64,000 nucleotides of DNA from Lachnospiraceae bacterium (GTDB lineage Bacteria; Bacillota; Clostridia; Lachnospirales; Lachnospiraceae): positions 62,001-126,000 of the forward strand of contig JAGBHK010000045.1 in NCBI GenBank assembly GCA_017935565.1, read 5' to 3'. Shown here in pieces: positions 8,348-17,858 of the stretch. Made by a program: the position numbers and the translations under genes. The notes under the pieces were generated by a model. It was not told where the DNA came from. It worked only from the letters and a program-made list of their open reading frames with translations, and did not search any database. Numbering within the stretch: position 1 is the stretch's first letter; each line of letters begins with the position of its first letter.

Positions 8348-8488
8348 GCCTGTCATGCAAAAATTTGAGGATAATGAGGGCGTGCAAGCTGGCTTGCTAA
8401 GCACGAATTATGCTTAAATTTTTATATGAAGGCACACTCTATGAGCGGATTGCGAAGCAAGAAGCGAATAGTGCGCCTGCATGACAGG
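8348..8488. repeat. 140-bp palindromic element predicted to fold as a three-way junction
   Basis: Outer arms CCTGTCATGC (8349-8358) and GCATGACAGG (8479-8488) are perfectly complementary. Inside are two more hairpins. One runs from AAAAATTT (8359) to AAATTTTT (8423) and includes GATAAT/ATTAT and CGTGC/GCACG. The other is GGCACACT/AGTGCGCC (about 8431-8477). It lies between argS and the next promoter and codes for nothing. No T tract follows, so it is not a standard terminator. Confidence 0.75.
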
Positions 8489-8500
8489 AGTAAAAAACTA

Positions 8501-8529
8501 TTTACTAAAATCAATTATTATATTATAAT
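8501..8529 (+). promoter_or_regulatory. promoter of the membrane microprotein gene
   Basis: TTTACT (8501-8506), 17-bp spacer, TATAAT (8524-8529), about 50 bp before the start codon at 8578. Confidence 0.65.
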
Positions 8530-8577
8530 ATAACAAGTTGATATTGAACTTAAGACGGAAAGAAGAGGTAAATTTAA

Positions 8578-8958
8578 ATGAGTCAGGAAAAAATTGACAA
8601 GTATAAAGAAGAGAAAGCCAACAGAAAGAAAAATCTTGCAAAGCAGAAGAGAAATATGATTCTTGGTAGAATTGCAGGCGTTCTTATTTTAGTGTTGCTT
8701 GTAGTATGGATTGGTTGGTCTGGATACAGAAACCACCAGGAAAAGAAAGAAATGGAGGCTCAGCAGGAGTCATTTAATGAATGGTTAAGTCAGTATATGG
8801 AAGATATGGAAGAATCTTCTAAAAACGCTGCTTCTGCTACAACAGATGAATCTGGTACTACAAAGGAAGGTGAATCAGGTTCTACAGATAAAGCTACAGG
8901 TGAAAGCAAATCAGAAACAGAAAGTTCTTCAGAAGAAGAAACTACAACACCACAGTAA
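8578..8958 (+). CDS. small single-pass membrane protein with acidic Ser/Thr tail
   Basis: 126 residues. A basic, Lys-rich N-terminus (1-28) is followed by one membrane segment (about 29-48, ILGRIAGVLILVLLVVWIGW). Then come a coiled-coil-like charged stretch and a low-complexity tail of Thr, Ser, Gly and Glu. By the positive-inside rule the tail would be outside the cell. It has its own promoter and a terminator directly behind it, so it is a single-gene unit. I do not recognise a function. Such proteins are common beside ppx/ppk-type housekeeping genes in gut Firmicutes. Confidence 0.75.
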   Translation: MSQEKIDKYKEEKANRKKNLAKQKRNMILGRIAGVLILVLLVVWIGWSGYRNHQEKKEMEAQQESFNEWLSQYMEDMEESSKNAASATTDESGTTKEGESGSTDKATGESKSETESSSEEETTTPQ

Positions 8959-8979
8959 TAAGTATGTAAATAATGACAA

Positions 8980-9007
8980 CCACCCACAAAGCGTGGGTGG
9001 TGTTTTT
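8980..9007 (+). terminator. intrinsic terminator
   Basis: Perfect 8-bp stem CCACCCAC/GTGGGTGG (8980-8987, 8993-9000), loop AAAGC, followed by TGTTTTTT. It separates the microprotein gene from the nucleoid-associated protein gene. Confidence 0.9.
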
Positions 9008-9032
9008 TGATAATATAGGAAGGAAAAAACAT

Positions 9033-10055
9033 ATGGATAAAGACAGAATAGTTCTTAGGGACACTATAGTACATATTTTAGATAGTACGGTTGGAATGCC
9101 AGTATTATCAGATGATAAATTAGATTTTGGCTCGGATTTTGGAGATTTTTTGAGAGAGCATATTTATAAGGTTTGGAAGAGCGATGATATAAAGAAATGT
9201 ACATTTGAGGAAACATCAAATGTTAATAATATAATTAGAACAGCAATTGAGACTGGAGAAGATTTTATTGAGACTAGTAAGAAAATTGCTACACTTTTAT
9301 ATGACATTATGAATTCGAATATAGATATTCCATCAGCTGATTTGATTATCACATGTTTTGAGATTCAGGATGTGGCATTTATGGGATTACTTAAAATGAA
9401 TTATAAGGAATCATATATGCATCAGACATTAAATAATGAGGGTAGTAATGTCAATAGTATTATTAAATACAAAGCGGCATTGCCATCGGAATCTCAAAAA
9501 TTAAGTGAAGCAGCAATTATTAATTTAGTTGATGGTTCTTTAAGAATACTTGAGAAGAAATATGAAGTTAACGGAAAGAAAACTAATTATTTTTCAGAAT
9601 TGTTTTTAAATTGTAGAACTACATTATCGCAGAAAGCAAAACTTGATATTGTAGAAAAGGCAGTGGAAGCAGTTCAAAAAGAGTTTTTTAATGAATCTGA
9701 ACAGTTTGAAGAAAAAATGAAAACAAAGAGCATAATACACGAGGAACTTATGAATGAAAATGAAGTTTCAGTTAAGGAGGTTATGACGAAGGTTTTTGAA
9801 GATAAGGTTGACCTTAAAGAAAAGTTTGAGGAAAAACTTGAAAAGTATCATATTAAACCAGAAGAGGTTATCAAACCACAGAATGATAACACTACAAGAA
9901 AATATGAGAAGCAACTTTTAAAGACTGATACAGGTATCGAAATAAAAATACCTATGGAACAGTATAACAGCAGTGATAGCATTGAATTTATAACAAATGA
10001 GGATGGAAGTATATCTGTGTTGATTAAAAATATAGGACATATAACATCCAGATAG
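9033..10055 (+). CDS. NdpA/YejK-type (NA37) nucleoid-associated protein
   Basis: 340 residues from the ATG at 9033, which follows GGAAGGAAAA. In-frame codons upstream would run through the terminator, so the longer reading is unlikely. The N-terminus (VLRDTIVHILDSTVGMPVLS) and the following helical region resemble the 37-kDa nucleoid-associated family (NA37) as found in Lachnospiraceae. The C-terminal region is charged and ends in an I-rich beta segment. It presumably binds DNA in the nucleoid. The assignment rests on overall resemblance, without a catalytic motif to anchor it. Confidence 0.6.
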   Translation: MDKDRIVLRDTIVHILDSTVGMPVLSDDKLDFGSDFGDFLREHIYKVWKSDDIKKCTFEETSNVNNIIRTAIETGEDFIETSKKIATLLYDIMNSNIDIPSADLIITCFEIQDVAFMGLLKMNYKESYMHQTLNNEGSNVNSIIKYKAALPSESQKLSEAAIINLVDGSLRILEKKYEVNGKKTNYFSELFLNCRTTLSQKAKLDIVEKAVEAVQKEFFNESEQFEEKMKTKSIIHEELMNENEVSVKEVMTKVFEDKVDLKEKFEEKLEKYHIKPEEVIKPQNDNTTRKYEKQLLKTDTGIEIKIPMEQYNSSDSIEFITNEDGSISVLIKNIGHITSR

Positions 10056-10064
10056 GCGGTTATT

Positions 10065-10880
10065 ATGATAGATATGTTGTGGTATATTGTATGGCCAGTC
10101 GTAATATTTATTGGAATAAATGTTAGCGTAAATGCAATATTTTCATGGATTATTTTAGGAAAAAATATATATGATTCGTCAGGAAGTTTGTCTTTTGGAA
10201 CTGATATTATGGAGGATAATTCGGTTATAATTATGCTTATAACTATGCTTATCGCTATACCAATAATGATTGTCCTCATGAAAAAAGACGAGGATAGAAG
10301 AGGCTTTTTAACATTCAAACAGCATTTTAAAAAGATTGATTTTAAAGGCTTTTTATGGCTTATTCCGTTGGGAATATGTATGTGTCTAGGCATCAGTAAA
10401 CTGGTTACGCTTTTTCCAATTGATAATATTTTGGGCAGTTATGAAAAGACCTTGGAAGGCTACAAGAATAGTGGTTTAGTTGTGAGAATATTGACATTAT
10501 GTATATTGGTTCCCATTGGTGAAGAATTAGTATACAGAGGTTTGTTTTATAAAAGGTTGAAAAAATACTACGAAACAACAATTGCGGCATATTTATCAGC
10601 TATTTTGTTTGGAGTTGCACATATGAATTTGGTTCAGGGAATATATGGCTTTATTTTGGCAGTGATAATAATATATGTCTATGAAAAATATAATACTATA
10701 TTTGCACCGATATTTTTGCATATTATGATAAACACAATGGCTTTAATTAGTGGTGAGTTTGATATCTTTTCAAAGATAAACGATGTGCTGATAGCAAAAC
10801 TGTTTTTTATGTTGGTAGAAATAGCAGGAATTGTTCTGTTTGTAAGAATTATTAGGGTAAAGAAACAAGAATTAACTTAA
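10065..10880 (+). CDS. CPBP family intramembrane metalloprotease
   Basis: 271 residues with about seven or eight hydrophobic segments. It carries the CPBP/Abi signature: EELVYRGLFYKRL (the EExxxR motif), LFGVAHM and, in a later helix, FLHIMIN. These supply the Glu and His metal ligands of the CAAX-protease/bacteriocin-processing family related to Rce1. It would sit in the cytoplasmic membrane. Substrates of bacterial members are mostly unknown; some give bacteriocin self-immunity. It starts 9 bp after the nucleoid-protein gene, so the two are probably co-transcribed. Confidence 0.85.
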   Translation: MIDMLWYIVWPVVIFIGINVSVNAIFSWIILGKNIYDSSGSLSFGTDIMEDNSVIIMLITMLIAIPIMIVLMKKDEDRRGFLTFKQHFKKIDFKGFLWLIPLGICMCLGISKLVTLFPIDNILGSYEKTLEGYKNSGLVVRILTLCILVPIGEELVYRGLFYKRLKKYYETTIAAYLSAILFGVAHMNLVQGIYGFILAVIIIYVYEKYNTIFAPIFLHIMINTMALISGEFDIFSKINDVLIAKLFFMLVEIAGIVLFVRIIRVKKQELT

Positions 10881-10905
10881 CAGAAAAACGGTAGTATGAT
10901 ATAAT
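10877..10905 (+). promoter_or_regulatory. promoter of pheA
   Basis: TTAACA (10877-10882), 17-bp spacer, TATAAT (10900-10905) with an upstream TGA that makes an extended -10. The -35 overlaps the stop codon of the CPBP gene. Confidence 0.75.
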
Positions 10906-10936
10906 TGAATGAGATTACGAAATTGGAGTGAAAATT

Positions 10937-12064
10937 ATGGATTTATTGCAAATTAGGGATGAAATTGATGTTATAGATAAGGAAATTGAACGCCTTTACG
11001 AAGAACGTATGAAACTTTGTGAAAACGTTGCAGAATATAAGATTGCCAATGGTAAAGCGGTTTTGGATACACAACGTGAAAAAGAAAAAATTGATAAGAT
11101 AAAATCGCTTGCCAATGGTGAATTTAATAAAAAAGGTGCAGAAGAACTCTTTAAACAGATTATGGCTATAAGTAGAAAGTTACAGTATCAGATACTCGCT
11201 AAACATGATATGCTTAGTCGTATTGAATTTGAAGAAGTTCCGGAAATAATAAAAAAGGGAGTAAAGGTTGTATATCAGGGTGTGGAAGGTGCTTATGCAT
11301 ATGAAGCAATGATTGAATATTTTGGTGAGGATGTTGATAATTATAACGTTCCTACATGGAAGGATGCTATGGAGGAAGTTAAATGTGGCAATGCAGACTA
11401 TGCAGTTATTCCTATTGAGAATTCAACAGCAGGAAGTGTTACACAGGTATATGACCTTCTTGCAAATTATGATAATTACATAGTTGGGGAAGTTGATATT
11501 ACTATCAAGCATCAGCTTCTTGGTGTTAAGGGAGCAAAACTTGAAGACATTAAGACGATTTATTCTCACCCTCAGGCTCTTATGCAATGTGATAGATTTC
11601 TTGATGAGAATAGACAGTTCAAGACAGTGAGTCTTCAAAATACTGCTGTAAGCGCAAAAAAAGTTAAGGATGACAATGATTTTACACAAGCAGCTATTGC
11701 TGGCAAAACAGCAGCAAGATTACATGGTCTTGAAATACTTAAGGCTGATATAAATGATAATGATAAGAATACAACACGTTTTATAGTACTTAGCAAGAAG
11801 AATATATATGCCAAATCAGCTAATAAAGTGAGCATATGTTTTGAACTTGCTCATGAAACAGGATCATTATATAATATTCTTTCTCATTTCATCTATAATG
11901 GTGTTAATATGTCAAGAATTGAGTCTAGACCAGTAGAAGATAAGAATTGGGAATATAGATTTATAATTGATGTTGAAGGAAATTTAAGCGAAGCGTCAAT
12001 CCAAAACGCGTTACGTAGTATAAAGGAAGAATCGATTAATTTCAAGGTGCTTGGAAATTATTAA
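10937..12064 (+). CDS. pheA: bifunctional chorismate mutase / prephenate dehydratase (P-protein)
   Basis: 375 residues. The ATG at 10937, eight bases after GGAG, is preferred to the GTG at 10928. Domains: an AroQ-type chorismate mutase (about 1-85; RDEIDVIDKEI, VAEYKIANGK); prephenate dehydratase (about 105-285) with GVEGAYAYEA, PIENSTAGSV and the NTTRF motif holding the catalytic Thr; and a C-terminal ACT domain with HETGSLYN and ESRP, the phenylalanine-binding motifs for feedback inhibition. It converts chorismate to phenylpyruvate for phenylalanine synthesis. It has its own promoter and may read into the DUF815-ppx-ppk genes. Confidence 0.93.
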   Translation: MDLLQIRDEIDVIDKEIERLYEERMKLCENVAEYKIANGKAVLDTQREKEKIDKIKSLANGEFNKKGAEELFKQIMAISRKLQYQILAKHDMLSRIEFEEVPEIIKKGVKVVYQGVEGAYAYEAMIEYFGEDVDNYNVPTWKDAMEEVKCGNADYAVIPIENSTAGSVTQVYDLLANYDNYIVGEVDITIKHQLLGVKGAKLEDIKTIYSHPQALMQCDRFLDENRQFKTVSLQNTAVSAKKVKDDNDFTQAAIAGKTAARLHGLEILKADINDNDKNTTRFIVLSKKNIYAKSANKVSICFELAHETGSLYNILSHFIYNGVNMSRIESRPVEDKNWEYRFIIDVEGNLSEASIQNALRSIKEESINFKVLGNY

Positions 12065-12084
12065 AATACAGGAGAACGAGAAAA

Positions 12085-13410
12085 ATGATTAATATAGAAC
12101 AGACATTAGTATACAGGAATTTTGAGTATAGTCACATTTTTTATGAGATGGGTTACATTATTAATGCATGTATGGAAAATGACGGATGTTTGCCATATTC
12201 TATGGATAAAAGGGAAACAATAAAAGAAGCATTTATGGTTGTTTCGGAACTTGTTTCGGTGGCGGATTCATTTGGTTTAGAAGGAAATTTATACCATGCA
12301 TTTTTAGCATTTTGTCTTGCAAATAATGAAAATGCATTTTCAATGTCATGTGAAATGTCTGGTCAAAGCGAAGGTTCAGTGAATAACTTAGCTTTTCATG
12401 ACTTTGCCATATTTAGAGAACTATTCTCAGTAGATATAGGGATGCTTGACAAAGTGTTAGATATTGAATGTTTCTCTTTATTGCTTGATTATAAGCACAA
12501 GGATGGTAATAGCAAGGTGTTTAATAAACGAATCCGTGATAGAATTTGTGAATTGGCAGTAAGCCTTGCGCGTTCAGGAAATATAATGGAATTCTATGGT
12601 TCAGTGGTTGATTTTTATAAGAAAAATGGAGTTGGTAAACTAGGACTTCATAAGGCTTTTAGAGTTATGACAACTAATGAAGGTATTCCATATCCTGCGC
12701 CAGTTATTAGCGTTGAACACACCTATTTAAATGATTTGGTTGGTTATGAGATTCAAAAGAAAAAACTTATCGATAATACAATAGACTTTTTGGAAGGACG
12801 AGAAGCAAATAATGTATTACTTTATGGTGATAGTGGTACAGGTAAGTCCTCAAGTATTAAGGCGATTTTAAATGAATATTATGACAGAGGACTTAGAATG
12901 ATTGAAGTGTATAAACATCAATTTAAGGAACTGTCACTTATTATAGAACAGGTAAAGGATAGAAATTATAAATTCATTATCTATATGGATGATTTGTCAT
13001 TCGAAGATTATGAAATTGAATACAAATATCTTAAAGCTATCATTGAGGGTGGACTTAGTAAACGACCAAAAAATGTGTTAATTTATGCCACATCTAACAG
13101 ACGTCATTTGGTTAGAGAAAAATGGAGTGATAAGGAAGATAGAAGAGAGGACTTACATACATCAGATACTGTTGAAGAAAAATTATCTCTTGTAAATAGA
13201 TTTGGTGTGACTATTTGTTATACTTCTCCAAGTAGAAAGGAATTTCAAAATATTGTAAGTATTCTTGCGGACAGATACAATGTACAGATGAGCAAGGAGG
13301 AATTGTATTTGGAAGCAAATAAATGGGAAATAAGCCATGGTGGTTTATCAGGAAGAACTGCACAGCAGTTTATTAATTATATTTTGGGACAAGAAGGTAA
13401 ATTAGAATAA
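12085..13410 (+). CDS. DUF815 family AAA+ ATP-binding protein
   Basis: 441 residues. The N-terminal half is helical and without recognisable motifs. The C-terminal half is an AAA+ ATPase with Walker A GDSGTGKSS, Walker B IIYMDDLSFE and sensor-1-like LIYATSNRRHL, the pattern of the DUF815 family. Its client is unknown. It lies 20 bp after pheA and 17 bp before ppx, so it is likely co-transcribed with the polyphosphate genes. A functional link to polyphosphate is only suggested by position. Confidence 0.85.
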   Translation: MINIEQTLVYRNFEYSHIFYEMGYIINACMENDGCLPYSMDKRETIKEAFMVVSELVSVADSFGLEGNLYHAFLAFCLANNENAFSMSCEMSGQSEGSVNNLAFHDFAIFRELFSVDIGMLDKVLDIECFSLLLDYKHKDGNSKVFNKRIRDRICELAVSLARSGNIMEFYGSVVDFYKKNGVGKLGLHKAFRVMTTNEGIPYPAPVISVEHTYLNDLVGYEIQKKKLIDNTIDFLEGREANNVLLYGDSGTGKSSSIKAILNEYYDRGLRMIEVYKHQFKELSLIIEQVKDRNYKFIIYMDDLSFEDYEIEYKYLKAIIEGGLSKRPKNVLIYATSNRRHLVREKWSDKEDRREDLHTSDTVEEKLSLVNRFGVTICYTSPSRKEFQNIVSILADRYNVQMSKEELYLEANKWEISHGGLSGRTAQQFINYILGQEGKLE

Positions 13411-13427
13411 TAGATGGAGGTTAATGG

Positions 13428-14888
13428 ATGGCAGTTACAAGGTTTGCAGCAGTAGATATTGGGGCATACAATGTCCAATTAAAAATCTTTGAGATTACTA
13501 AAGAGAAGGGCATTGTTAAAATTGATAATTTAAAAAAGGAAATGGAACTTGGTAGTGAGGTTTATAGAACAGGAAAACTTAGTTTTAAGACTATAGAAGA
13601 GTTATGCCAGGTTTTATATGAATTTCTTATGGTTATTAAAGGCTATAAGATTACAAACTATGCAATTGGAGCAACTAGTGGTATAAGAAGTGCTTCAAAT
13701 ATTAACACAATTCTAGACAGAATCAAGGTTAGAACAGGTTTTGAAGTTAAAGTTCTAAGTAATTCCGAACAGAGGTTTTTAAGTTTCAAGGCAGTGATTG
13801 CCTGTGAAAGCAGATTTGCTGAAGTTACCAACAAACCATCAGCCATTGTTGAAGTTGGTTCTACTAGTACACAGATTTCAATATTTGAAGATGGAGTTTT
13901 AATTGCGACAAACAATATTAGATTAGGTTCGATTAGAATCAGGGAATTAATTTCAGGTTTAAGTGAAGATAGTTCGCATACAGATGCATTAATAGAAGAA
14001 TTGTTAATGAATGATTTGCAGACGCTTACAAGATTATATCTTAAGGATACGAAGGTTGAGAACGTTATTGTAATTGGTGAAATATTAGCGGCTGATGTTA
14101 GGAAAAATCTTCCAAACTATAAGAATACAATATACTCAGCAACAGAATTTTTAAGTTATTCTACCAAGGCGCCTTGCATGAAGATATACAAGAAGATTGT
14201 GGAAACGTTCAAGGCTAAAAATGTTATTATATCGGATGTTGATATGTGTGATGCTATGGCAGCAGACTTTGCTCTTGATAATAAAAAAATTAAGGTGGCA
14301 CATAATTTCGATAACGATATTTTAGAGGAAGCAAGAAATATTTGTAAAAGGTATAATGGAAGTACAAAACACATTACGCTTTTATGCGAGCATACAGATG
14401 AAATTTTTGATATGATGAAAAAATATCATGGTCTTAACCAGCGTGATAAACTTATGCTTTCGATTGCAGCAATTTTACATGATTGTGGAAAATATGTTAG
14501 TATGAGATATGCAGCGGAGTGTTCGTATAACATTATTATGTCTACAGAAATTATTGGTCTTTCTCATAAAGAAAGAGAGTTAGTAGCAAATGTTGTAAAA
14601 TATAATACAACAGAAATCGGTGACGCAAGGGAACTTGGAATTAGCAATGAAGACTATTTGAAAATAGTAAAACTCGTGGCTATACTTAGGGTTTCTAATG
14701 CGATGGATAGAAGTCACAAGCAAAAATATAAGAATCATAAGATTGAAATAAAGGGAAATGAACTTCATATTATTGCAAATACAGAAGATGATATAACGTT
14801 GGAGAGCAGTTTGTTTAAGGATAAGGCAGACTTTTTTGAGGAAGTGTATGGTATTAAACCAATACTTAGAAAGAAGAAAGGAATGTAG
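13428..14888 (+). CDS. ppx: exopolyphosphatase / guanosine pentaphosphatase family protein with HD domain
   Basis: 486 residues. The N-terminal ~300 residues form the actin-like ASKHA fold of Ppx/GppA. They include VDIGAYNVQLKIFEI as phosphate-1 motif, IGATSGIRSASN, and VEVGSTSTQISIF as phosphate-2 motif. The C-terminal part has an HD domain with LHDCGKYVSM. It should release phosphate from polyphosphate ends or act on pppGpp. The ppk gene starts three bases after its stop, so the make-and-break enzymes for polyphosphate are translationally close. One caution: the Ppx motif usually reads DxGSN and here it is DIGAYN. Confidence 0.85.
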   Translation: MAVTRFAAVDIGAYNVQLKIFEITKEKGIVKIDNLKKEMELGSEVYRTGKLSFKTIEELCQVLYEFLMVIKGYKITNYAIGATSGIRSASNINTILDRIKVRTGFEVKVLSNSEQRFLSFKAVIACESRFAEVTNKPSAIVEVGSTSTQISIFEDGVLIATNNIRLGSIRIRELISGLSEDSSHTDALIEELLMNDLQTLTRLYLKDTKVENVIVIGEILAADVRKNLPNYKNTIYSATEFLSYSTKAPCMKIYKKIVETFKAKNVIISDVDMCDAMAADFALDNKKIKVAHNFDNDILEEARNICKRYNGSTKHITLLCEHTDEIFDMMKKYHGLNQRDKLMLSIAAILHDCGKYVSMRYAAECSYNIIMSTEIIGLSHKERELVANVVKYNTTEIGDARELGISNEDYLKIVKLVAILRVSNAMDRSHKQKYKNHKIEIKGNELHIIANTEDDITLESSLFKDKADFFEEVYGIKPILRKKKGM

Positions 14889-14891
14889 TGT

Positions 14892-16985
14892 ATGGGAGAT
14901 ATTTTTACAAATCGAGAACTTAGTTGGTTGGATTTTAATTATAGAATTTTGGGTGAAGCAAAGGATAAAGAAATTTTATTATTTGAAAGAATGAAGTTTT
15001 TAAGTATTACAGCTTCAAATCTTGATGAATTTTTTATGATTAGAGTTGCATCTTTAAAGGATATGGTTCATGCAAAGTATGACAAATTAGATATCGCAGG
15101 AATGACAGCAACAGAGCAGTTGAAAAGCATAAATGAAAAGACTCATGATTTTGTGGCAGCGCAGTATAACACATACAATCGCTCACTTATGCCACTTATG
15201 AAGGCTGAAAAACTGTATATCAAGAAACATGAGGACCTTAATAAGACACAGTTAAAGGCTGTTGAGAAATATTTCAATGATACAATTTATCCAGTTGTAA
15301 CACCGATGGCAGTTGATTCATCAAGACCTTTCCCGCTCATTAGAAATAAGTCGCTTAATATAGCAGCTTTACTTGAAAATGATGGAGAATTTGAATTTGC
15401 TACAGTACAGGTGCCATCAGTATTACCTAGATATTTTGTTATTCCATCGGATAAAGACGGTGAGGTTACGCTTATTCTTTTAGAGGAAATCATTGAAAGA
15501 TTTATTGATAAACTTTTCCTTAATTACAAGGTGGTTTGCGCGCATCCATACAGAGTTATGAGAAATGCGGACCTTACTATTGACGAAGAAGATGCGGCAG
15601 ATTTATTAAAGGAGATTCAAAAGCAACTTAAGAAACGTCAATGGGGTGAAGCAATCAGACTAGAAGTTGAAGATGGAATCGATAAGAGACTTCTTAAAAT
15701 ACTTAAGAAAGAATTAGACATTAAAGACGAAGATATATTTAAGATAAATGGTCCGATTGATCTTACATTTTTAATGAAGTTGTATGGACTTGAAGGATTT
15801 GAACATTTGAGTGATAAGAAATTTGTGCCAGTAAATCATCCTTCAATTAATCCAGATGATAATATATTTGACGTGATTAAGAATGGAGATGTCCTTTTGC
15901 ATCATCCATACCAGACATTCGACCCGGTTGTAGATTTTGTAAGAAGTGCAGCTGTGGACCCTAATGTATTAGCAATTAAACAGACATTATATCGTGTAAG
16001 TGGAAATTCGCCTATTATTGCCGCTTTGGCACAGGCAGCTGAAAATGGTAAGCAGGTATCTGTTTTAGTTGAATTAAAGGCTAGATTTGACGAGGAAAAC
16101 AACATCAACTGGGCAAAGATGCTTGAAAAAGCAGGATGTCATGTTATATACGGTCTTAAAGGTCTTAAAACACATAGTAAGATTACATTGGTTGTAAGAA
16201 ATGAAGAAGATGGTATCAAGAGATATGTTCATCTTGGTACTGGTAATTATAATGATGCAACTGCTAAATTATATACAGATATGGGTCTTCTTACTTGTAA
16301 AAATGCTATAGGCGAAGATGCAACAGCTGTATTCAACATGCTTTCAGGCTATTCTGAACCTGAAAACTGGAACAAACTTGCATTGGCACCATTATGGCTT
16401 AGAGATAAGTTTAAGGCTTTAATCAAGAGAGAAACGGAAAATGCAAAAGCAGGCAAGGAAGCTAAAATTGTAGCTAAAATGAATTCTCTTTGTGATAAGG
16501 AGATTATTAAACTTTTGTATGAAGCAAGTCGTGCAGGTGTTAAGATTGATTTGATTATTAGAGGTATTTGTTGTCTTAGAGCACAGGTGCCAGGAATGAG
16601 TGAAAACATAAATGTTCGCTCAATTGTAGGTACTTTCCTTGAACATAGTAGAATTTTCTATTTCTACAATGATGGTAAAGAAGAAGTGTATATGGCAAGT
16701 GCTGACTGGATGCCTAGAAATCTTGATAAACGTGTGGAAATTATGTTCCCAGTGGAAGATGAAGTGTTGAAGGAAGAAGTTAAGCATATACTTGACATTC
16801 AACTTGCAGATACATTGAAAGCACATGTAATGAATGCTGAAGGAGTATATGAGAAAGTGGATAAGCGTGGCAAGAAGCTTCTTGGAGCACAGAATTTCTT
16901 CTGCGAAGAGGCAAAAAAACGTGCAAAGAAAAAGAATCCTGTTAAGGCAAAAAGAACGTTTGAGCCTATGATGAATCCAAATTAA
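14892..16985 (+). CDS. ppk: polyphosphate kinase 1
   Basis: 697 residues, the usual PPK1 size. Visible features: the N-terminal TNRELSWLDFNYRIL; two phospholipase-D-like catalytic domains with KQTLYRVSGNSPI; GLKTHSKITLV, carrying the histidine that is autophosphorylated; the HLGTGNYND loop; and IRGICCLRAQVPG with EHSRIFYF. It polymerises the gamma-phosphate of ATP into long-chain polyphosphate, at the membrane in characterised bacteria. It follows ppx with a 3-bp gap. The C-terminus is basic (KKRAKKKNPVKAKR). Confidence 0.95.
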   Translation: MGDIFTNRELSWLDFNYRILGEAKDKEILLFERMKFLSITASNLDEFFMIRVASLKDMVHAKYDKLDIAGMTATEQLKSINEKTHDFVAAQYNTYNRSLMPLMKAEKLYIKKHEDLNKTQLKAVEKYFNDTIYPVVTPMAVDSSRPFPLIRNKSLNIAALLENDGEFEFATVQVPSVLPRYFVIPSDKDGEVTLILLEEIIERFIDKLFLNYKVVCAHPYRVMRNADLTIDEEDAADLLKEIQKQLKKRQWGEAIRLEVEDGIDKRLLKILKKELDIKDEDIFKINGPIDLTFLMKLYGLEGFEHLSDKKFVPVNHPSINPDDNIFDVIKNGDVLLHHPYQTFDPVVDFVRSAAVDPNVLAIKQTLYRVSGNSPIIAALAQAAENGKQVSVLVELKARFDEENNINWAKMLEKAGCHVIYGLKGLKTHSKITLVVRNEEDGIKRYVHLGTGNYNDATAKLYTDMGLLTCKNAIGEDATAVFNMLSGYSEPENWNKLALAPLWLRDKFKALIKRETENAKAGKEAKIVAKMNSLCDKEIIKLLYEASRAGVKIDLIIRGICCLRAQVPGMSENINVRSIVGTFLEHSRIFYFYNDGKEEVYMASADWMPRNLDKRVEIMFPVEDEVLKEEVKHILDIQLADTLKAHVMNAEGVYEKVDKRGKKLLGAQNFFCEEAKKRAKKKNPVKAKRTFEPMMNPN

Positions 16986-17000
16986 GGAGTTTAGTGTGAA

Positions 17001-17858
17001 ATGGCAGATATTGATTTAAGCAAATGTGTGGATTTACATGTACATTCAAATCATTCGGATGGTACCTATAGTGTAAAAGAATTAGTTTTATATGCGAAAG
17101 AAAAGGGACTTAAAGCCATCGCATTGACAGACCATGATACAGTTTCTGGTGTGGAAGAAGCATTAAATGAAGCTAAAAAAGTGGGTTTGCTTCTTGTTCC
17201 TGGAATAGAGATTTCTGCTGGAAACGGTAATTCTGAATTGCATATTTTAGGTTTAAATATTGACCATAAAAGTCAGGTTTTTGAAGATTTTATAGTAACC
17301 TGCAGAGAAAGTAGGGAACAGAGAAATTACAAAATGGCTGAGAAGTTACAAGAACTTGGGTTTGATGTATCCTATGATGTGCTTAAAGAAATGTATCCAA
17401 GCGCAACTGTTACAAGGGCACATTTTGCAAGATATCTTCATGAAAATGGAATGGTAAGCAGTAAGAAAGAGGCATTTGATAGATTTTTAGGTGATGGAAA
17501 GCCAGCATATACAACTAGAGAGCGAATTTCACCTAAAGATGCAATAGATATGATATTAAAGGCTGGTGGACACCCTGTGTTAGCCCATCCTCTTTTGTAC
17601 AAGATGGGATGGGATAAATTAGAAAGCCTATTTGATTATTTAAAGGGAATGGGACTTGAAGGGATTGAAGCTTTATATTCTTTAAATAGCAAGAGCGATG
17701 ATGTTCGTCTTGAAAAGATGGCTAAGAATCATGGTTTATTTATCACCGGTGGTTCGGATTTTCACGGAAGTAACAAGCCTGATATTGATTTAGGTGTAGG
17801 AAAGGGTAACTTACGAGTGCCAGAAGAAGTACTTAAGAATATTTTGGAGGAAGTATGA
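17001..17858 (+). CDS. PHP domain phosphoesterase (RNase AM/TrpH-like)
   Basis: 285 residues. The PHP motifs are clear: DLHVHSNHSDGT (metal ligands), ALTDHDTVSG, PGIEISA, VLAHPLLY and GGSDFHG near the C-terminus. Characterised relatives are 3',5'-nucleoside bisphosphate phosphatases and the 5'-to-3' exoribonuclease RNase AM (YciV/TrpH). It starts 15 bp after ppk behind AAGGAG and overlaps the next gene by 4 bp, so it belongs to the ppx-ppk run. Confidence 0.85.
   Translation: MADIDLSKCVDLHVHSNHSDGTYSVKELVLYAKEKGLKAIALTDHDTVSGVEEALNEAKKVGLLLVPGIEISAGNGNSELHILGLNIDHKSQVFEDFIVTCRESREQRNYKMAEKLQELGFDVSYDVLKEMYPSATVTRAHFARYLHENGMVSSKKEAFDRFLGDGKPAYTTRERISPKDAIDMILKAGGHPVLAHPLLYKMGWDKLESLFDYLKGMGLEGIEALYSLNSKSDDVRLEKMAKNHGLFITGGSDFHGSNKPDIDLGVGKGNLRVPEEVLKNILEEV

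Noticed and set aside
8973-9032. Upstream extension of the nucleoid-associated protein ORF
   Set aside because: It would translate through the intrinsic terminator at 8980-9007.
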